From NCBI GenBank assembly GCA_905250125.1, contig CAJNOL010000100.1, positions 124,001 to 188,000 of the forward strand: DNA of 64,000 nt, in the 5' to 3' direction. How positions within the stretch are numbered: the stretch's first letter is position 1; every line of letters begins with the position of its first letter. Position numbers and translations under genes: made by a program. The stretch is from Rotaria sordida. Its lineage: Eukaryota; Rotifera; Eurotatoria; Philodinida; Philodinidae. The notes under the pieces are model-generated. The model worked only from the letters and a program-made list of their open reading frames with translations. It did not search any database and had not been told where the DNA came from. Positions 1 through 11,435 of this stretch are shown here, piece after piece.

Positions 1-1490
1 TTGTGACAGACTTAGCCACGGAACTAAAGTTTTCTATAGGATTATTATAAAAGAAGATAACATTGAAGGTGTCGGCCTTTTACTTATTATGAATAGTAAC
101 TTTCATCATCGGGATATCGTTACTTTAGGAGTCACAAATCGGAACATATGTTACAAGATTCCTTGATGTATAATATATACAAATTCATTAAGTTTCACAT
201 TTTAATCCAGCAAGTGTTTGCGCTAACAATTCTTTTTTTTTGTTGTAATAAAAACTTCTTATACTCACTTTATCAAAAAAATCTATGAAAAAAGCTTCTT
301 TCATATTAATAACAGTGAAATGATTAATAATACTGATATCTTTACCATCTCCATATTTTTCAGTCTAAAATAAGTAAATATATAAATGAAATCATGTTGT
401 GGATAAGAATAGGAAATAATGCATACATTTGCTTTCAATTCTGGAAGTCTATCTTTAGTCATTTGATGAATATTAAATGATAATACCTATACTCTGTATG
501 ACAAGTTAAAATGTAGGTTTTTTCCTATATTGTTCCTATTGAAATGATGATAAAAACATTATTTGAGTGAGTCATAATATGTTATATTAAATAGTGCGTG
601 ATTTTTTTGTTTTACTTAGTAAATTTACAAATAACTGTCAATATTTTCAGCTTCCTTGTTTCTCGCATATGTTTATCAATGTTAATGTCATATTATTTCA
701 TTCGATTAATGATTAATAGCTGAGATAATGAATATGTAGTTAATTCTTTGACGCCATTTCATTCATTTGACTTGTGAAAAAGTATTAGTGATTCATTGAA
801 TGATATAACGATTTTCTCTTTTCCGTGATTCCTCTTTTCGTTTATTCTATTTAAGTGTCACCTTTCTCGGTCTGTTTCTTCATAGTATTACTCTTCCTCT
901 TGGAGAGTGAAGAAAACAAAGAATGGAAGGAAGGTGATATAGAATTGATGATTAATCACTTGAGCGAGTCATATGACGTAGTTGAACACCAATGAGTAAA
1001 TATTGTTACATATGATTTTATCATGCACTTGAACTGTATGTCATATCTGTTACGCATACTATAAATACATAGTTTGATGAAAACAGATGGATTGATCAAG
1101 TTTGTTCAGCATGTTTATCATGTGCTCAGTCTGATTTTTGTTATCAATATATTCATTGATTTATGTCTCAAAATGCTTTATAAACTTATGTTAAGCGGAG
1201 AATATTCATTTAGAATTGTTTCAATGAAAGAAAAATACTCGAATTACAAATATTTTTATTCGAATAATTACTATACGTATATATAATCTTCGAAATTATC
1301 GAAAAGAAAAACAAGAATTTTATATACTTAGCGTTTTTGAATAGGAATATCAATGTTCGAAATCAGCTGATACATGTATTCAGTTTATTATACATAATAT
1401 CATTCAATGAATTCTACAATATTAAGTTTATTTTATTGAGAACTACAAATGAATTTTTTGACAAGAATCTGTTGTAATCATTGTCTTGTT
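1..1490. other. AT-rich non-coding stretch
   Basis: No reading frame here has protein-like composition or recognisable motifs. The DNA is AT-rich with scattered homopolymer runs. A 70-codon frame starting near 1074 has no features that support it as a gene. Confidence 0.5.
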
Positions 1491-2225
1491 TTTAGGCCTG
1501 ACATTAACAATCAATATTATTATTACAATATGTTGAACACTACAAAAAAAAAATAGTCACGTATGGCATACATAAGAGTGAATTATCAATTGTTGAAGGT
1601 AAATACCGATTCTGCGCCGATCTCGAGGACAAAAAAAAAAGCGTTACTATCTATATTGAATATGATCTTTTTTACAGATGGCTCTTATAAATATTTTAGT
1701 GCTCTTGGATGAAACGATTCCACAGTACAGTCTCGCCGGATGGGTAATACCAAGAGACCGATATACGAAAGACGCGCAAGGAAAAAGTTGCGCACGGATA
1801 ATTTCCACACGATATATGAGTGAATACAAGATCTACACTCATACTCGCACCTAAACCTATACCCACTCACACACTCCACACTCACACCTACCATCACACC
1901 CAAACCCCACATCCACCCTGTAACTGTAGTCATGCTTTAAAAAAACTTCAAGTTTTTAGGCCTGACATTAACAATCAATATTATTATTACAATATATTGA
2001 ATACTATAAAAAATAGTCACGTATGGCACACTTACGAGTAAATCATTAAATATTGAAGATAAATACGGATTCTGCCCTGATCTTGGAGAAAATAAAAAAA
2101 GTATTACTATTTGTGTTGAATATGAACCTTTTACAGATGATTTTTGTTAATATTTCAATACTCTTCGATGAAATGATTCCAGAGTAGAGTCTCACCCTAT
2201 GAATAATACCAAGAGACAGTATCAA
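1491..2225. repeat. Diverged direct repeat, 2 copies of about 0.28 kb flanking a C-rich minisatellite
   Basis: Copy 1 lies at about 1491-1768 and copy 2 at about 1953-2225. Both begin with TTTTTAGGCCTGACATTAAC and continue with closely matching sequence, including a shared AATAGTCACGTATGGCA block and a shared block ending AATACCAAGAGAC. By eye they are roughly 80-85% identical. Between them, about 1835-1922, is a CA/CC-rich tract of degenerate CACTCACAC-like units. The arrangement looks like an old tandem duplication or two arms of an insertion. No protein is evident in either copy. Confidence 0.7.
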
Positions 2226-3530
2226 CAAAAAAAAAACTTTTTCAAAGTTATTTGGCAACTTATCTTTATTATTTCATCAATTCCTACGATATATATATAT
2301 ACTAAGAAAATTTTAAAAATTAAATATGTGATTATTACACATCCGCTTATGAGCTTTTCTATTGGCTGATATTAAATCTAAACATTTGAATGCGTGATAT
2401 TTCATAGCTTATATTCTAATCCAAATGTTTCAACAGTCAAAATCATGCAAAAGTAGTAGTTCATAGTAACATTTAAAATAATCATAATCATTAAATAATT
2501 ATTACTTGACGAAACTGAAAATTGATAATCATATTGAAACTTAGGCTTCTACAAAAACAACATTTTCTTCTAAATAAATATGCATAAAGGATATTTCATA
2601 CACGAGCAGACTTTGCAAAGCATACGGTGCGCACAATGTACTGTCAGAAATTTGAAATATGTATTTTTTCTTTATTCTGTTCTAATGCCGAGCATTTCGA
2701 TAGCCATTGAAGGGGGAGAGTCACAGGTGAGCATAGGACATAGATTGTTGCTTCGTTCTGTCGTGTAGAACAGGACAGAAAGAATCCTAATTTTGACTTT
2801 CGATCCCCAAATTACATATTAGTTTATATGTTATCTAGCAGCTAATTTATTTCCAACCATTTTGAAATACAATAACTAAAGTATACCATGATGACAAATA
2901 TTATAAGTATAAAAAAAAAATAGAAACATATTGAGTGATTATTTTAATGACATGTTCATTACAGGAAATAAATAAATGTAAAAAATATGAACTTTCGAGG
3001 TTTTATCATCGTTATTTTAACACATAGAGGATGCTATTAACAAGAAAAAAAATCAAACAATAAAAAAAACACACTTGATAACAAAAACGATTCAAAGAAA
3101 ACAAAAAAAAAGAAATGTTTTTATAAAAATACTTTATTTCTTTGCATGGATCCAATCAATAAAATGTTGTTCAGCATTAAAACCGATTCTTCTTCTCTAG
3201 TATAATCAAACCGACTACTGAGAATTGTCACTCTACACTAAGTAGTTAATGTAGCTAGCAGGTATTGAGTGAATAGATTGGATATATCAAGACAAATTGG
3301 GGGAATTCGTCTTGATGCTCTTTCCAAAATGGCAAAGGATTAGATTATAGTTTGATTTATTTACTTCGAAATTAAGATAACGATGAACTTCGTCGACTTG
3401 TTTACCACGAGATGAAATTGCTTCAATTTCGTCTTGAACAACAAAGCTGCTTGATTCAAACAGATTAAATAAATATTTTCTTAGTTTCTTGTTCAACGAA
3501 CTATTAATGTGTTGTTGATCTGGTTCATCT
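2226..3530. other. Intergenic, no gene recognised
   Basis: AT-rich DNA with A-runs. A 95-codon frame on the minus strand (3574 to 3287) has fairly protein-like composition but no motif, and its 5' end runs into the repeat fragment beginning near 3535. It could be a decayed exon and is not called as a gene. Confidence 0.4.
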
Positions 3531-3534
3531 ATTC

Positions 3535-3722
3535 CTCCCGTCTCCTCCCGCATACATACAGAATAGAAGCCCACTAGACGTCTAATTTATTTTGAAAGTC
3601 ATAAGTTTGAATATGAGCTTTTGTTGGGATCACATTTTTTCACGTTGCAACTACATTTTTATTAGCTTCGAAGTACAGAAGTGCTTAAAAATTTATAAAT
3701 CCAAAATTTCAAGTCCTCTAAC
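3535..3722 (+). repeat. Fragment of a dispersed repeat, related to 29876-30060
   Basis: The segment runs from an AGAATAGAAGCCC block through CTAATTT...AAGTCATAAGTTTGAA and a TTTTGTTGGGATCAC-like block. The same order of blocks is found at 29885-30060, which lies at the left end of a 1-kb element with inverted ends. This copy looks truncated on its right side, where the GT-rich minisatellite begins. Confidence 0.55.
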
Positions 3723-3724
3723 AA

Positions 3725-4435
3725 CTTTGGTTGGGCGTATCAGTGTGGGTGTGGTGAATGTTGGTTTGCAGTTGGATTGTTTGGGTGTAAGTGTCAGTGG
3801 TTGTGCGTGAGAATGTGTGTTGGTGTGGGATTGGATCATTTGGGTGTAGATGTCGATGCTTGCGGATAGGAGTGAATTTAAGATCGGGTGTTATGGGTGT
3901 TTATGTGGAGAGTTTGGGTGTAGGTGTAGATGTGGGTGTGTAGTTGAGCAGTCTGGGTATACGTGACGATGGTTGTGGATAGACGTTGGCTCGGGATCCG
4001 ATCGTTTGAGTGTGTGTCAGTGGTTGTCGACGGAAATGTGCCTTGAATCGAGTGGTTTGGATGTTGGTGCGGACGACGGGTGTTTGTGGATGATTTGACT
4101 GTGGTTGTTGATATGAGCGTGGGAGGTCGGTGTTTGCGTGAAATTGGATCGTTTGGGTGTAAGTTTCGACGGTTGTGGATGGAAGTGTGTGGAATCTGGT
4201 GATTTAGCTGTTGGTGTTGAGGATGTGTAGTTTTGGGTGGGTAAGGCATTGAGTGATTTTGGTGTCGATGTTGGTCTCCTTGTTGGTGGGTGTTGAACTG
4301 GGTGTGGGATCGAGTGATTTGGATGTAGGTGTGAGGCTGAGTGTTTTGCGTAAGGATACGGATGTAGATGTAGGTGAAGAGAAGATGCACACGCACCACA
4401 ACCTGATCCTCTAGTCTCACCTACACTCACAGTTA
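3725..4435. repeat. Degenerate GT/GGTGTG minisatellite, about 0.7 kb
   Basis: The plus strand is built of diverged units of roughly 45-65 bp. They share TTGGATCRTTTGGGTGTAGRTGTCG followed by a GGTTGTGGATGGAAGTGTG-like part. The opposite strand is therefore CACACC-rich and gives several overlapping long open frames of low complexity, which are by-products of the repeat. Shorter patches of the same composition occur at 1835-1922, 10265-10305, 16860-16890, 42125-42215 and 63405-63450. Bdelloid telomeres are reported to carry TGTGGG-type repeats, so a subtelomeric origin is possible but not shown. Confidence 0.7.
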
Positions 4436-5220
4436 GTTTTGTTAATACCAATCTGCATTATAAATATTAGAGTAACGGTGGAAAACATAGTTTCTGGGTC
4501 TTTTTTGGAGACCAACGTCAAACAGAATTGATTGAGAATATTGTGATGTAATCATCCTTTATCCATATGCGATGCTGAGAATTGACGGACACTTAGTAGT
4601 TTTGCAATCAACCCACATATTGGTATATTTTTCTTCTTAACAAGACAGCTAGGATATATTCTTGTCATGGGATGTGTGATATAAAAATATCATTTGCCAA
4701 AAAAATACTAATTTATATTGTTCGACCCAAGGTAGAGTAGGGGATCGTAGAGGTATGGTTGAAAGTTATGACTGTTTGTGATTCTTTTCTGTCGAGAAAA
4801 ATCTTCATCTTTCTTGGATTTGATTTTTCGTAGAGAATAATGTTTTTGTTGGGAATGTGTATACTTGAAAATAAAAAACAACATCCGTTCATGTTATTCT
4901 ACTCTTTCGAATATTATTTTTCGGGAGCATTCGATGAATATTAGTGGTGAATGTGTGATGATTATTTATTCAAAGTATGTTAAAAAAAATCATTTGTAAT
5001 ATTAATATTTTTATGATTTTATGGACAAAAAAATAAAGCATATAGTATTATTAGCGTAAGTTTTAGAAAAAAAAATTGAAAACAAAAAAAAAATGAAATC
5101 TTGTATGTCTAGAGAGAACAAGCAAGATTAACTGCTAATTCAACAATGTTTATCAGTCGTTAACGTATGTCTACGATTAATGTAGATTATAATAGAAAAA
5201 AATCTCTTTTTTTTTCTTTA
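4436..5220. other. Intergenic, upstream of broken gamma-glutamyltransferase
   Basis: No exon encoding the missing N-terminal part of the gamma-glutamyltransferase could be found here. The sequence is AT-rich with A-runs and no motif was seen. Confidence 0.4.
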
Positions 5221-7170
5221 GGTGCTTCATCTATTGCTACACCTGGTGAATTACAAGCTTATCGTAAAGCATATTCTAAATTTGGAGAAGGTGTTTCATG
5301 AAAAGAACTTTAATGAAACAAAATCGGATATTCTTAAAGTTCCAGGAATGAGGTTTGCATGTAATAAATTTCTTTTCAATGAAATATTTATTTTTTCTTT
5401 TTAGAGAAATTATTATTAAAAATAATCAAACAAATAAATTATATGGTGATGGTGATACTATATAACGAATTAAATTAGCTTGTATACTTGAAATAATTGC
5501 TGAAAAAGGTGATGATGCTTTTTATACAGGTGAATTAGCTGATCTTATTGTTAAAGACATTCACGATAAAGGTAGAATAATACTTGTATTCGAGATTTAA
5601 ACCGGCTAGAATTGAACATTAGTTGGTCAGTTATTCGCGACTTCTACGAAAAAAAAAATTTTGCACTGACGACAGAACCTTCTGAAATGTTAAAAAGTTT
5701 TCAACTCGGGCTTTTTGGTGCATTATTGGGAGTATCATAGGACAACGAAAATCTTAAGAGATACTGGCATAGATTACTATTTACATGATATATTGGATTT
5801 TCCTAGTAGAACCTCAATTCTTCAATATAATGATACTTTCGTATTTCAATCAAAAATCGTCACACAAAGATAAACTTCAATCAGATTAATTTTTATGAAA
5901 AATTTCGCAAATTTTGGACATCATAGCTTCAAAATAGAGGCACTTATCTAAAAACATGGATTTTGGAAAACTACATCATTTTCAGCTGCGATATTCAACA
6001 TTTGTGAAACATTTTATGCAAGTTACTTTAATTAAATCTGATGTTTGTGCAAAAATTTTTGATTGAAATACGAAAACATGATTTTATTAGACGATTGAGG
6101 TCCTATTGAGAAAATTTGATATGTTAGCTATATAGCAACTTGTATTCATATCCTCTTAGGACTTCCGTAGCCTAATGATTCTCTGGATAATGCACAAAAA
6201 ATGGAGTTGAAAACATTTTAGCATAGCAGAAGGTTGCTACATGAGATAAATTTGAAGAAGAAGAAAGAAGTAAGTCTTTGATCATATTTTCTTATTCTTT
6301 GAGCTTATTCAAAATCTGACATCAATAAAATATGTTGATCGTATAAGCAATATATTGAGTAAGTATCCTATTCTAATTACAATACAATATCTATTCTTTT
6401 TTTTGTTTATTAAGTAATGTTAAAACATACGGATTTCAATATTATGAAGGAGCATGACTTGATAAAATCAAAACTGATACATCTCATTTATCAGTCATTG
6501 GACATAATGGTAATGCTCTTGCAATGATATCAACTATTAATCTATAGTAGACATTACTAAATTTGAATTCAAATAAATATGATTAATTATGTTCTAGTTT
6601 TGGTTCAATGGTATTTGGTACTGAAACAGATATTATTTATAATAATCAAATAAATGATTTTTCTACACTGAATACAACAAATTTTTTTGGTGTTCCTGCT
6701 TGTCTAGCTAATTATATTACACCTGGTAAACGACCAAGTTCATCAATAGTACCTTTAATTATGTTTGATCAAAATAATCCACACGTATTAGAAGTTTTAA
6801 ATGCTAATGGTGGAACGAAAATAACGACAACTACTGCTCAAGTAGTTATGCTTAATTTATGGTTTAGAAAAGATATTAGACAAGCAATTAATACTCCAAG
6901 ATTACATTCACAATTATTACCAGAAGAAGTTTTAGCTGAATGTGGTTTTAATCAAGTAAATCAGAATTTGATATTTAATTAAATTTTTATTTCCTATTTT
7001 TCAATTTTTATTTAGACAATTCTAGAACAACTGAAAAAACTTGATCATAATATTCAATGTGGTGTGTATAGAAGATCAATTGTACAAAGTATCGAATAGA
7101 GAAAACAAGAAAATCAATTATGGGCTTGTAGTGATGTACGGAAAAATGGTGCATCAAATGGAATATAAGG
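5221..7170 (+). pseudogene. Gamma-glutamyltransferase pseudogene (5'-truncated)
   Basis: Translated pieces match the gamma-glutamyltransferase family in order: a GASSIATPGELQAYR block (5221-5285), an EIIAEKGDDAFYTGELAD block (5485-5560), the DTSHLSV region that would carry the catalytic threonine, and a long C-terminal exon (about 6594-6980) with PGKRPSS, NANGGTKITTTTAQ and APRLHSQLLP-like motifs. A last piece follows at about 7016-7170. The gene is broken. In-frame stops interrupt the GVS-KEL, GDTI-RIKL, GA-LDK and SIE-RKQ positions, and the N-terminal third is absent. A 0.57-kb fold-back element sits between the second and third pieces. A functional enzyme would cleave glutathione at the cell surface; this copy cannot make one. 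Confidence 0.85.
5671..6240. mobile_element. Fold-back (long palindrome) element inside the pseudogene
   Basis: Reading the right half (about 5955-6240) backwards on the other strand reproduces the left half (about 5671-5950) with mismatches. CAGAACCTTCTG...GTTTTCAACTC at the left pairs with GAGTTGAAAAC...CAGAAGGTTG at the right. Inner blocks around GTATTTCAATCAAAAAT and ACCTCAATTCTT pair as well. There is no coding capacity. The GTGCATTAT core in the arms resembles the elements near 24.5 and 58.2 kb. Confidence 0.8.
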
Positions 7171-7427
7171 ATATTATTTAAATTTCCTGTTTCTTTTTTG
7201 TTTTAAGTACTAGTTTAAAGTAAATAAATTTTCAATATTTTTAGTAAGTTGTTATTTCAAAAGATAAAATTATTGAATAAGATGGATCGATGTAGAATAA
7301 TTCTTTGAAATATAATAAATCTTTTTTTGTTTTGTTAATTGATAAAAATATATGTCTTAAAATTACTAAGAGAATTTTATTCTTTTTTGTTTTTTATAGA
7401 TACACGATTAAAAAAAAAATTATGAAA

Positions 7428-8105
7428 TTAAAGATCGAGATAAAATTCTGTACGTAGATTTGTTGCTTTTCGTAGTTTTAATTTACTTGTCTCGGATAAA
7501 TTACAATTTACGAGACAAACTATTCTTAATATTTGATTATATTCAAACATATTAATAAAAAAATCAACACTTGAATCAGTCACTCGATTATTCCATGAAA
7601 GAGATAATACAGAAAGAGTCTTATTATGATAAGCAAGTGTATCGGTCAATATTTGTATTCCATGATCAGTGATTTTATTGAAACCTAACCAAAGTTGAGT
7701 TAATGAATGATTTAATTTAAGCATTTCAGCAAGATGTTGTACACCTTCATCTGTGATATTATTTGAAGTAAGAGCAAGTCTGTTCAATTTTGAATTACTA
7801 TTAGATAATGCACGTGCTAAATGAAATACATCAGTATCATTAATACCATTATGACAAAGAGATAAACCTTCTAATGTAGTATTATTGTTTAAAGTTGAAG
7901 CTAGATTTAAAATACCTTGTGATGTTATATTATTATCCATTAACCAGAGCATAGAACATTGCTTTTTAATAATTGCTTCTTTAATAATAATCTCTACATC
8001 TGAATCTGTTAATGGTTGTTTTCGTAAATCTATTCTTGAACCAATTTTACAATTATTGATCTTATCTTCAAGTTGTTGATTTCGATAGACGGACAAATTT
8101 GTCAT
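7428..8105 (-). CDS. Leucine-rich repeat protein (ribonuclease-inhibitor type)
   Basis: An intronless 225-aa frame starting at 8105. After about 35 residues come tandem LRRs of roughly 28 residues with the NNITxxGILNLASxL / LTSNNITDEGVQHLAEML / LGFNKITDHGIQIL pattern, which is the ribonuclease-inhibitor/NLRC3-like type. About five repeats span residues 35-200. There is no signal peptide, membrane segment, NACHT or other effector domain, so it is probably a cytosolic protein-binding scaffold. Bdelloid genomes hold many such short LRR genes. It lies tail-to-tail with the gamma-glutamyltransferase pseudogene. The partner is unknown. Confidence 0.85.
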   Translation of the reverse strand: MTNLSVYRNQQLEDKINNCKIGSRIDLRKQPLTDSDVEIIIKEAIIKKQCSMLWLMDNNITSQGILNLASTLNNNTTLEGLSLCHNGINDTDVFHLARALSNSNSKLNRLALTSNNITDEGVQHLAEMLKLNHSLTQLWLGFNKITDHGIQILTDTLAYHNKTLSVLSLSWNNRVTDSSVDFFINMFEYNQILRIVCLVNCNLSETSKLKLRKATNLRTEFYLDL

Positions 8106-11100
8106 TTTTTGTTTCTTAGTTCTTCTTTTCTCGCATAAAAATAAGCTGTTGTTCTATATTCATGTATAATCAATGGTTTCGTTTTACGTCTTTTGATAAA
8201 GGTGTGCATACGTTTATTAGTTACTTACGTCTTATCTTATCGCATGACGACATAATCAAAATATAATAAGTATCAAATAACGAAAGTTAGTTTATGATGT
8301 TTTATATGAAGGTTGAAATCAAAATAAAATGATACAGAGGTCGTATGAAACGATCGATTGATTAGTTTTGTAAAATAATGCATTTGATTTATTCAAAAAC
8401 AAAATCAATAATGAAAATTTTTTTTTTGTTGTCAGAGATTAGAATAGTATTTATTTTGTGAAATCGATATCAAGTTTTATTAGATAACATATAAAAATAG
8501 CAGAAATTCAACATTTAAGGATTTATTGTTACATTCGTAATCAAAGTTATTACTTTTCCAGTTGCATTGAATACATTAATGTAACAATGTTAATGACAAA
8601 GCACATAATGATAACTATAGAGATTCAAATTTTCATCATGGAATTTTGCTTGACATTAGATCAATATATGATCATTGATAACGATTCTGATTTTCTGACA
8701 GTTACTATCAATATCATTCTTTGTTGTTGTATCGTGATTTAATTCGAAGTATTAGATCGATGATTTACAATTATTTATTTGATGTTAATATATTTTTTTT
8801 AATGATATTTTCATACAAACAGTTTCAAAACTATCATAATCATTTTTCATTATAGTCTTGATGAATTGGCAATTAACGAAAAAAAAAAAGAATTTGAATT
8901 GATAACAGAATGAAATAAAAGAAAGTTTGAATGTATTTATTTATGTCACTTTGTTCGTACTATTTTTCCTTCGAAAGTTCATTATAATTGAATAAATTAA
9001 ATTGAGTACTACTTTATGTAATTGTGCATACTCATTGACAGATGTAACTGGCAATCGATCAAGTATATAGCTCATTGATTTTTCTTGATTTGTAACATCA
9101 TTCTTGAATAATTTTAATTTTATAATTATATTACCCGTATTATTCTATATAACGATGATATTTTATAATACTAAATTGATATTCGTTGAATAGCCAAGAC
9201 TAATAAGAATCATGTTATAGTTCATTGAATCATGATTGACTAAATTTGTTAGTCCTTATAATTAAATTCTTTAATTGTTTTCAATTTCAGTGACACATAA
9301 GCCTATTGAACCTTTATTAAAACTTAATCTACTTCTGTATTCATTAACACTCTATAACTTTGAAACGATGTATTTAACATAGTTATTTTTTTCCATTTTT
9401 GAATAAGCTAAAATTAAAATCAACTTCATCAATAAAATTCAGTTTGAACATTTCTCTGCAAGATTTTTTTCACACATCATCAAACAGTATTATGTTGTAT
9501 ATGGAAGAAAAATGAATCTATTTAATGTAATATTTTTACATACTCCAATCACGCTTCGAGTATCAGTGAAAACTTTTACGTATACACCTTCAATGTTATT
9601 TAAATCGTCTTCGACTGGTGCATTTTTTTCACAGTCAATTTTTATTTGGTCTCAGAATTTTCACCTACTATTGAACTTTTCTTTAATAAATAAACTTGAG
9701 AAAAAAAAGAGCTCTATCTCATAACACAAAACGATTTAGAACATCGAATATAGAAACTTGCGAATCAGATGCATGACAATCACCGTAAGGAATCTGCTAA
9801 AACATGATCTTTAGTGGAACTATTTGTAGCAAACCATGTCTGAGTTGTGTTTCTGAATTGATCACCTTTGAGAAATCATCCTATATTCATTGTATGTAAA
9901 GTTTCAGCCAATCGAATAGAATACACCACTGAATGATGCCAAGTATCAGTCAAATCGTCAGCACATGTTCAGATACTTGTATTTCTTCATCTAACTTTTT
10001 TCTAATATTAATGTCACTATCATTGTACACGATCTAGATTCGAAGTTTAATCAACGCATCAGTGTACTACAGGGGAGAAAAACGAAAATTCCGTACTTCG
10101 CTGTACTTCAGCGTACTCCAAGGATATATCAAAGTTATTCTCTAGAACTTTTTTAGCTTTTTAAGTCTATTATCAACATGTGTCACGAGCGTATTAGTTT
10201 GAGTTCATTTTAGATAAGTCTGTTCGGCAATAAAGCCCAAATAAGATGTGAATGGTTTTCTTCTACTTACTCCCACTCCATACCTACACCTACACCCTAA
10301 TCATGTACATGCCTTTATTAAAAAAAAAATTAACAAGTTCATCATTATGAACACTAAAATATGTCTTTGTCATTGCTTGATTGCATGTGTTCCTCTTGTT
10401 CACTGAATATTATTTCATCATCTTTAGGCAATAGTCTTTTTTTCATTTGTGAATATGATTGTGATATATCCATTGATAAGACAGGTTTACTTGGAATAAA
10501 TGATGAAGAAGCTATCTTTTCTGATTTGATTGACAAAATCATTCTATATAAAGTAAAATGAATAGATATGTACGAAATCAGGACATGACCAAAAATAACT
10601 ACATTCCACACATGTCTAGTCATGATTGGCAGTATCTTAATTTAGAGAATAGTTATGTCTTTTGTCTTTGTCTGGACACAACAATATTTTTGTATTCATT
10701 CACGGGATACATATATTTTTCTTTCTTATGAATTATCTTCGACTATTTTATTTATTCGATATCTACTACATATTTGTATATGAAACTAATTGTCGAAAAT
10801 ATTCATATATTTCTCCTGAAAAGCACTTATTCGTCAAGCAAACCGTATTTTACATTATATACAACAATATGTCAAAGGTGCCTCATTTCTTCATATATTC
10901 TAACTAAATGTATATTGCATGCACTATTTTGCATTTTCTCTTGTTCTTTTCTTGCATATTAGGACACCAACATATACTACATATCGATCGACAATTTTTT
11001 TCTCTGTAGAAATAGTGTCATTGATCAAAGAACTTATTTCTATTTGCATATGCTTGTAAAATTCTACGATGAGTAAGAGAAAAAGCGAATAGTTCGACAA

Positions 11101-11435
11101 ACATTTTCTATTTATGTATGTTTGAGATAGAACATATATAATAAAATGAATAACTAATCTTGTTAATATTACATCGCTTATTCATTGAAATTAAATGATT
11201 TTATCGATATACAAAATACATAAAACTTTAAATGTATTATTTATTGTCTGTAATAAAAATATAAGTGCAATGACACCAAATAGTAAAAATCTATTTCGTA
11301 TTATTGTAAATGGTGATGTATAAATAAAAGAAAAAAAAAATCTTTTGCCCGAAAAGTACTCATGATAAATTGAATGAGTAATTTTGAAAATATTTTTAAC
11401 TATTTTTAAAGAAATTTCAAATTTGACTATTCATA
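8106..11435. other. Long intergenic stretch, 3.3 kb
   Basis: No reading frame longer than about 90 codons here has convincing composition. A short degenerate patch at about 10069-10125 (CAGGGGAGAAAAACG followed by GTACTT/AGCGTACT units) resembles the ends and inner repeats of the 257-bp MITE at 18467. A small CACC-rich tract sits at 10265-10305. Nothing else was identified. Confidence 0.45.

Noticed and set aside
1685..2041. Frames of 60-82 codons over the direct repeat
   Set aside because: Overlap on both strands of a repeat and minisatellite; not conserved between the two repeat copies.
3878..4451. Three overlapping minus-strand frames up to 180 codons
   Set aside because: His/Thr/Pro-rich low-complexity translation of the GT-rich minisatellite, open because the repeat lacks stops in several frames.
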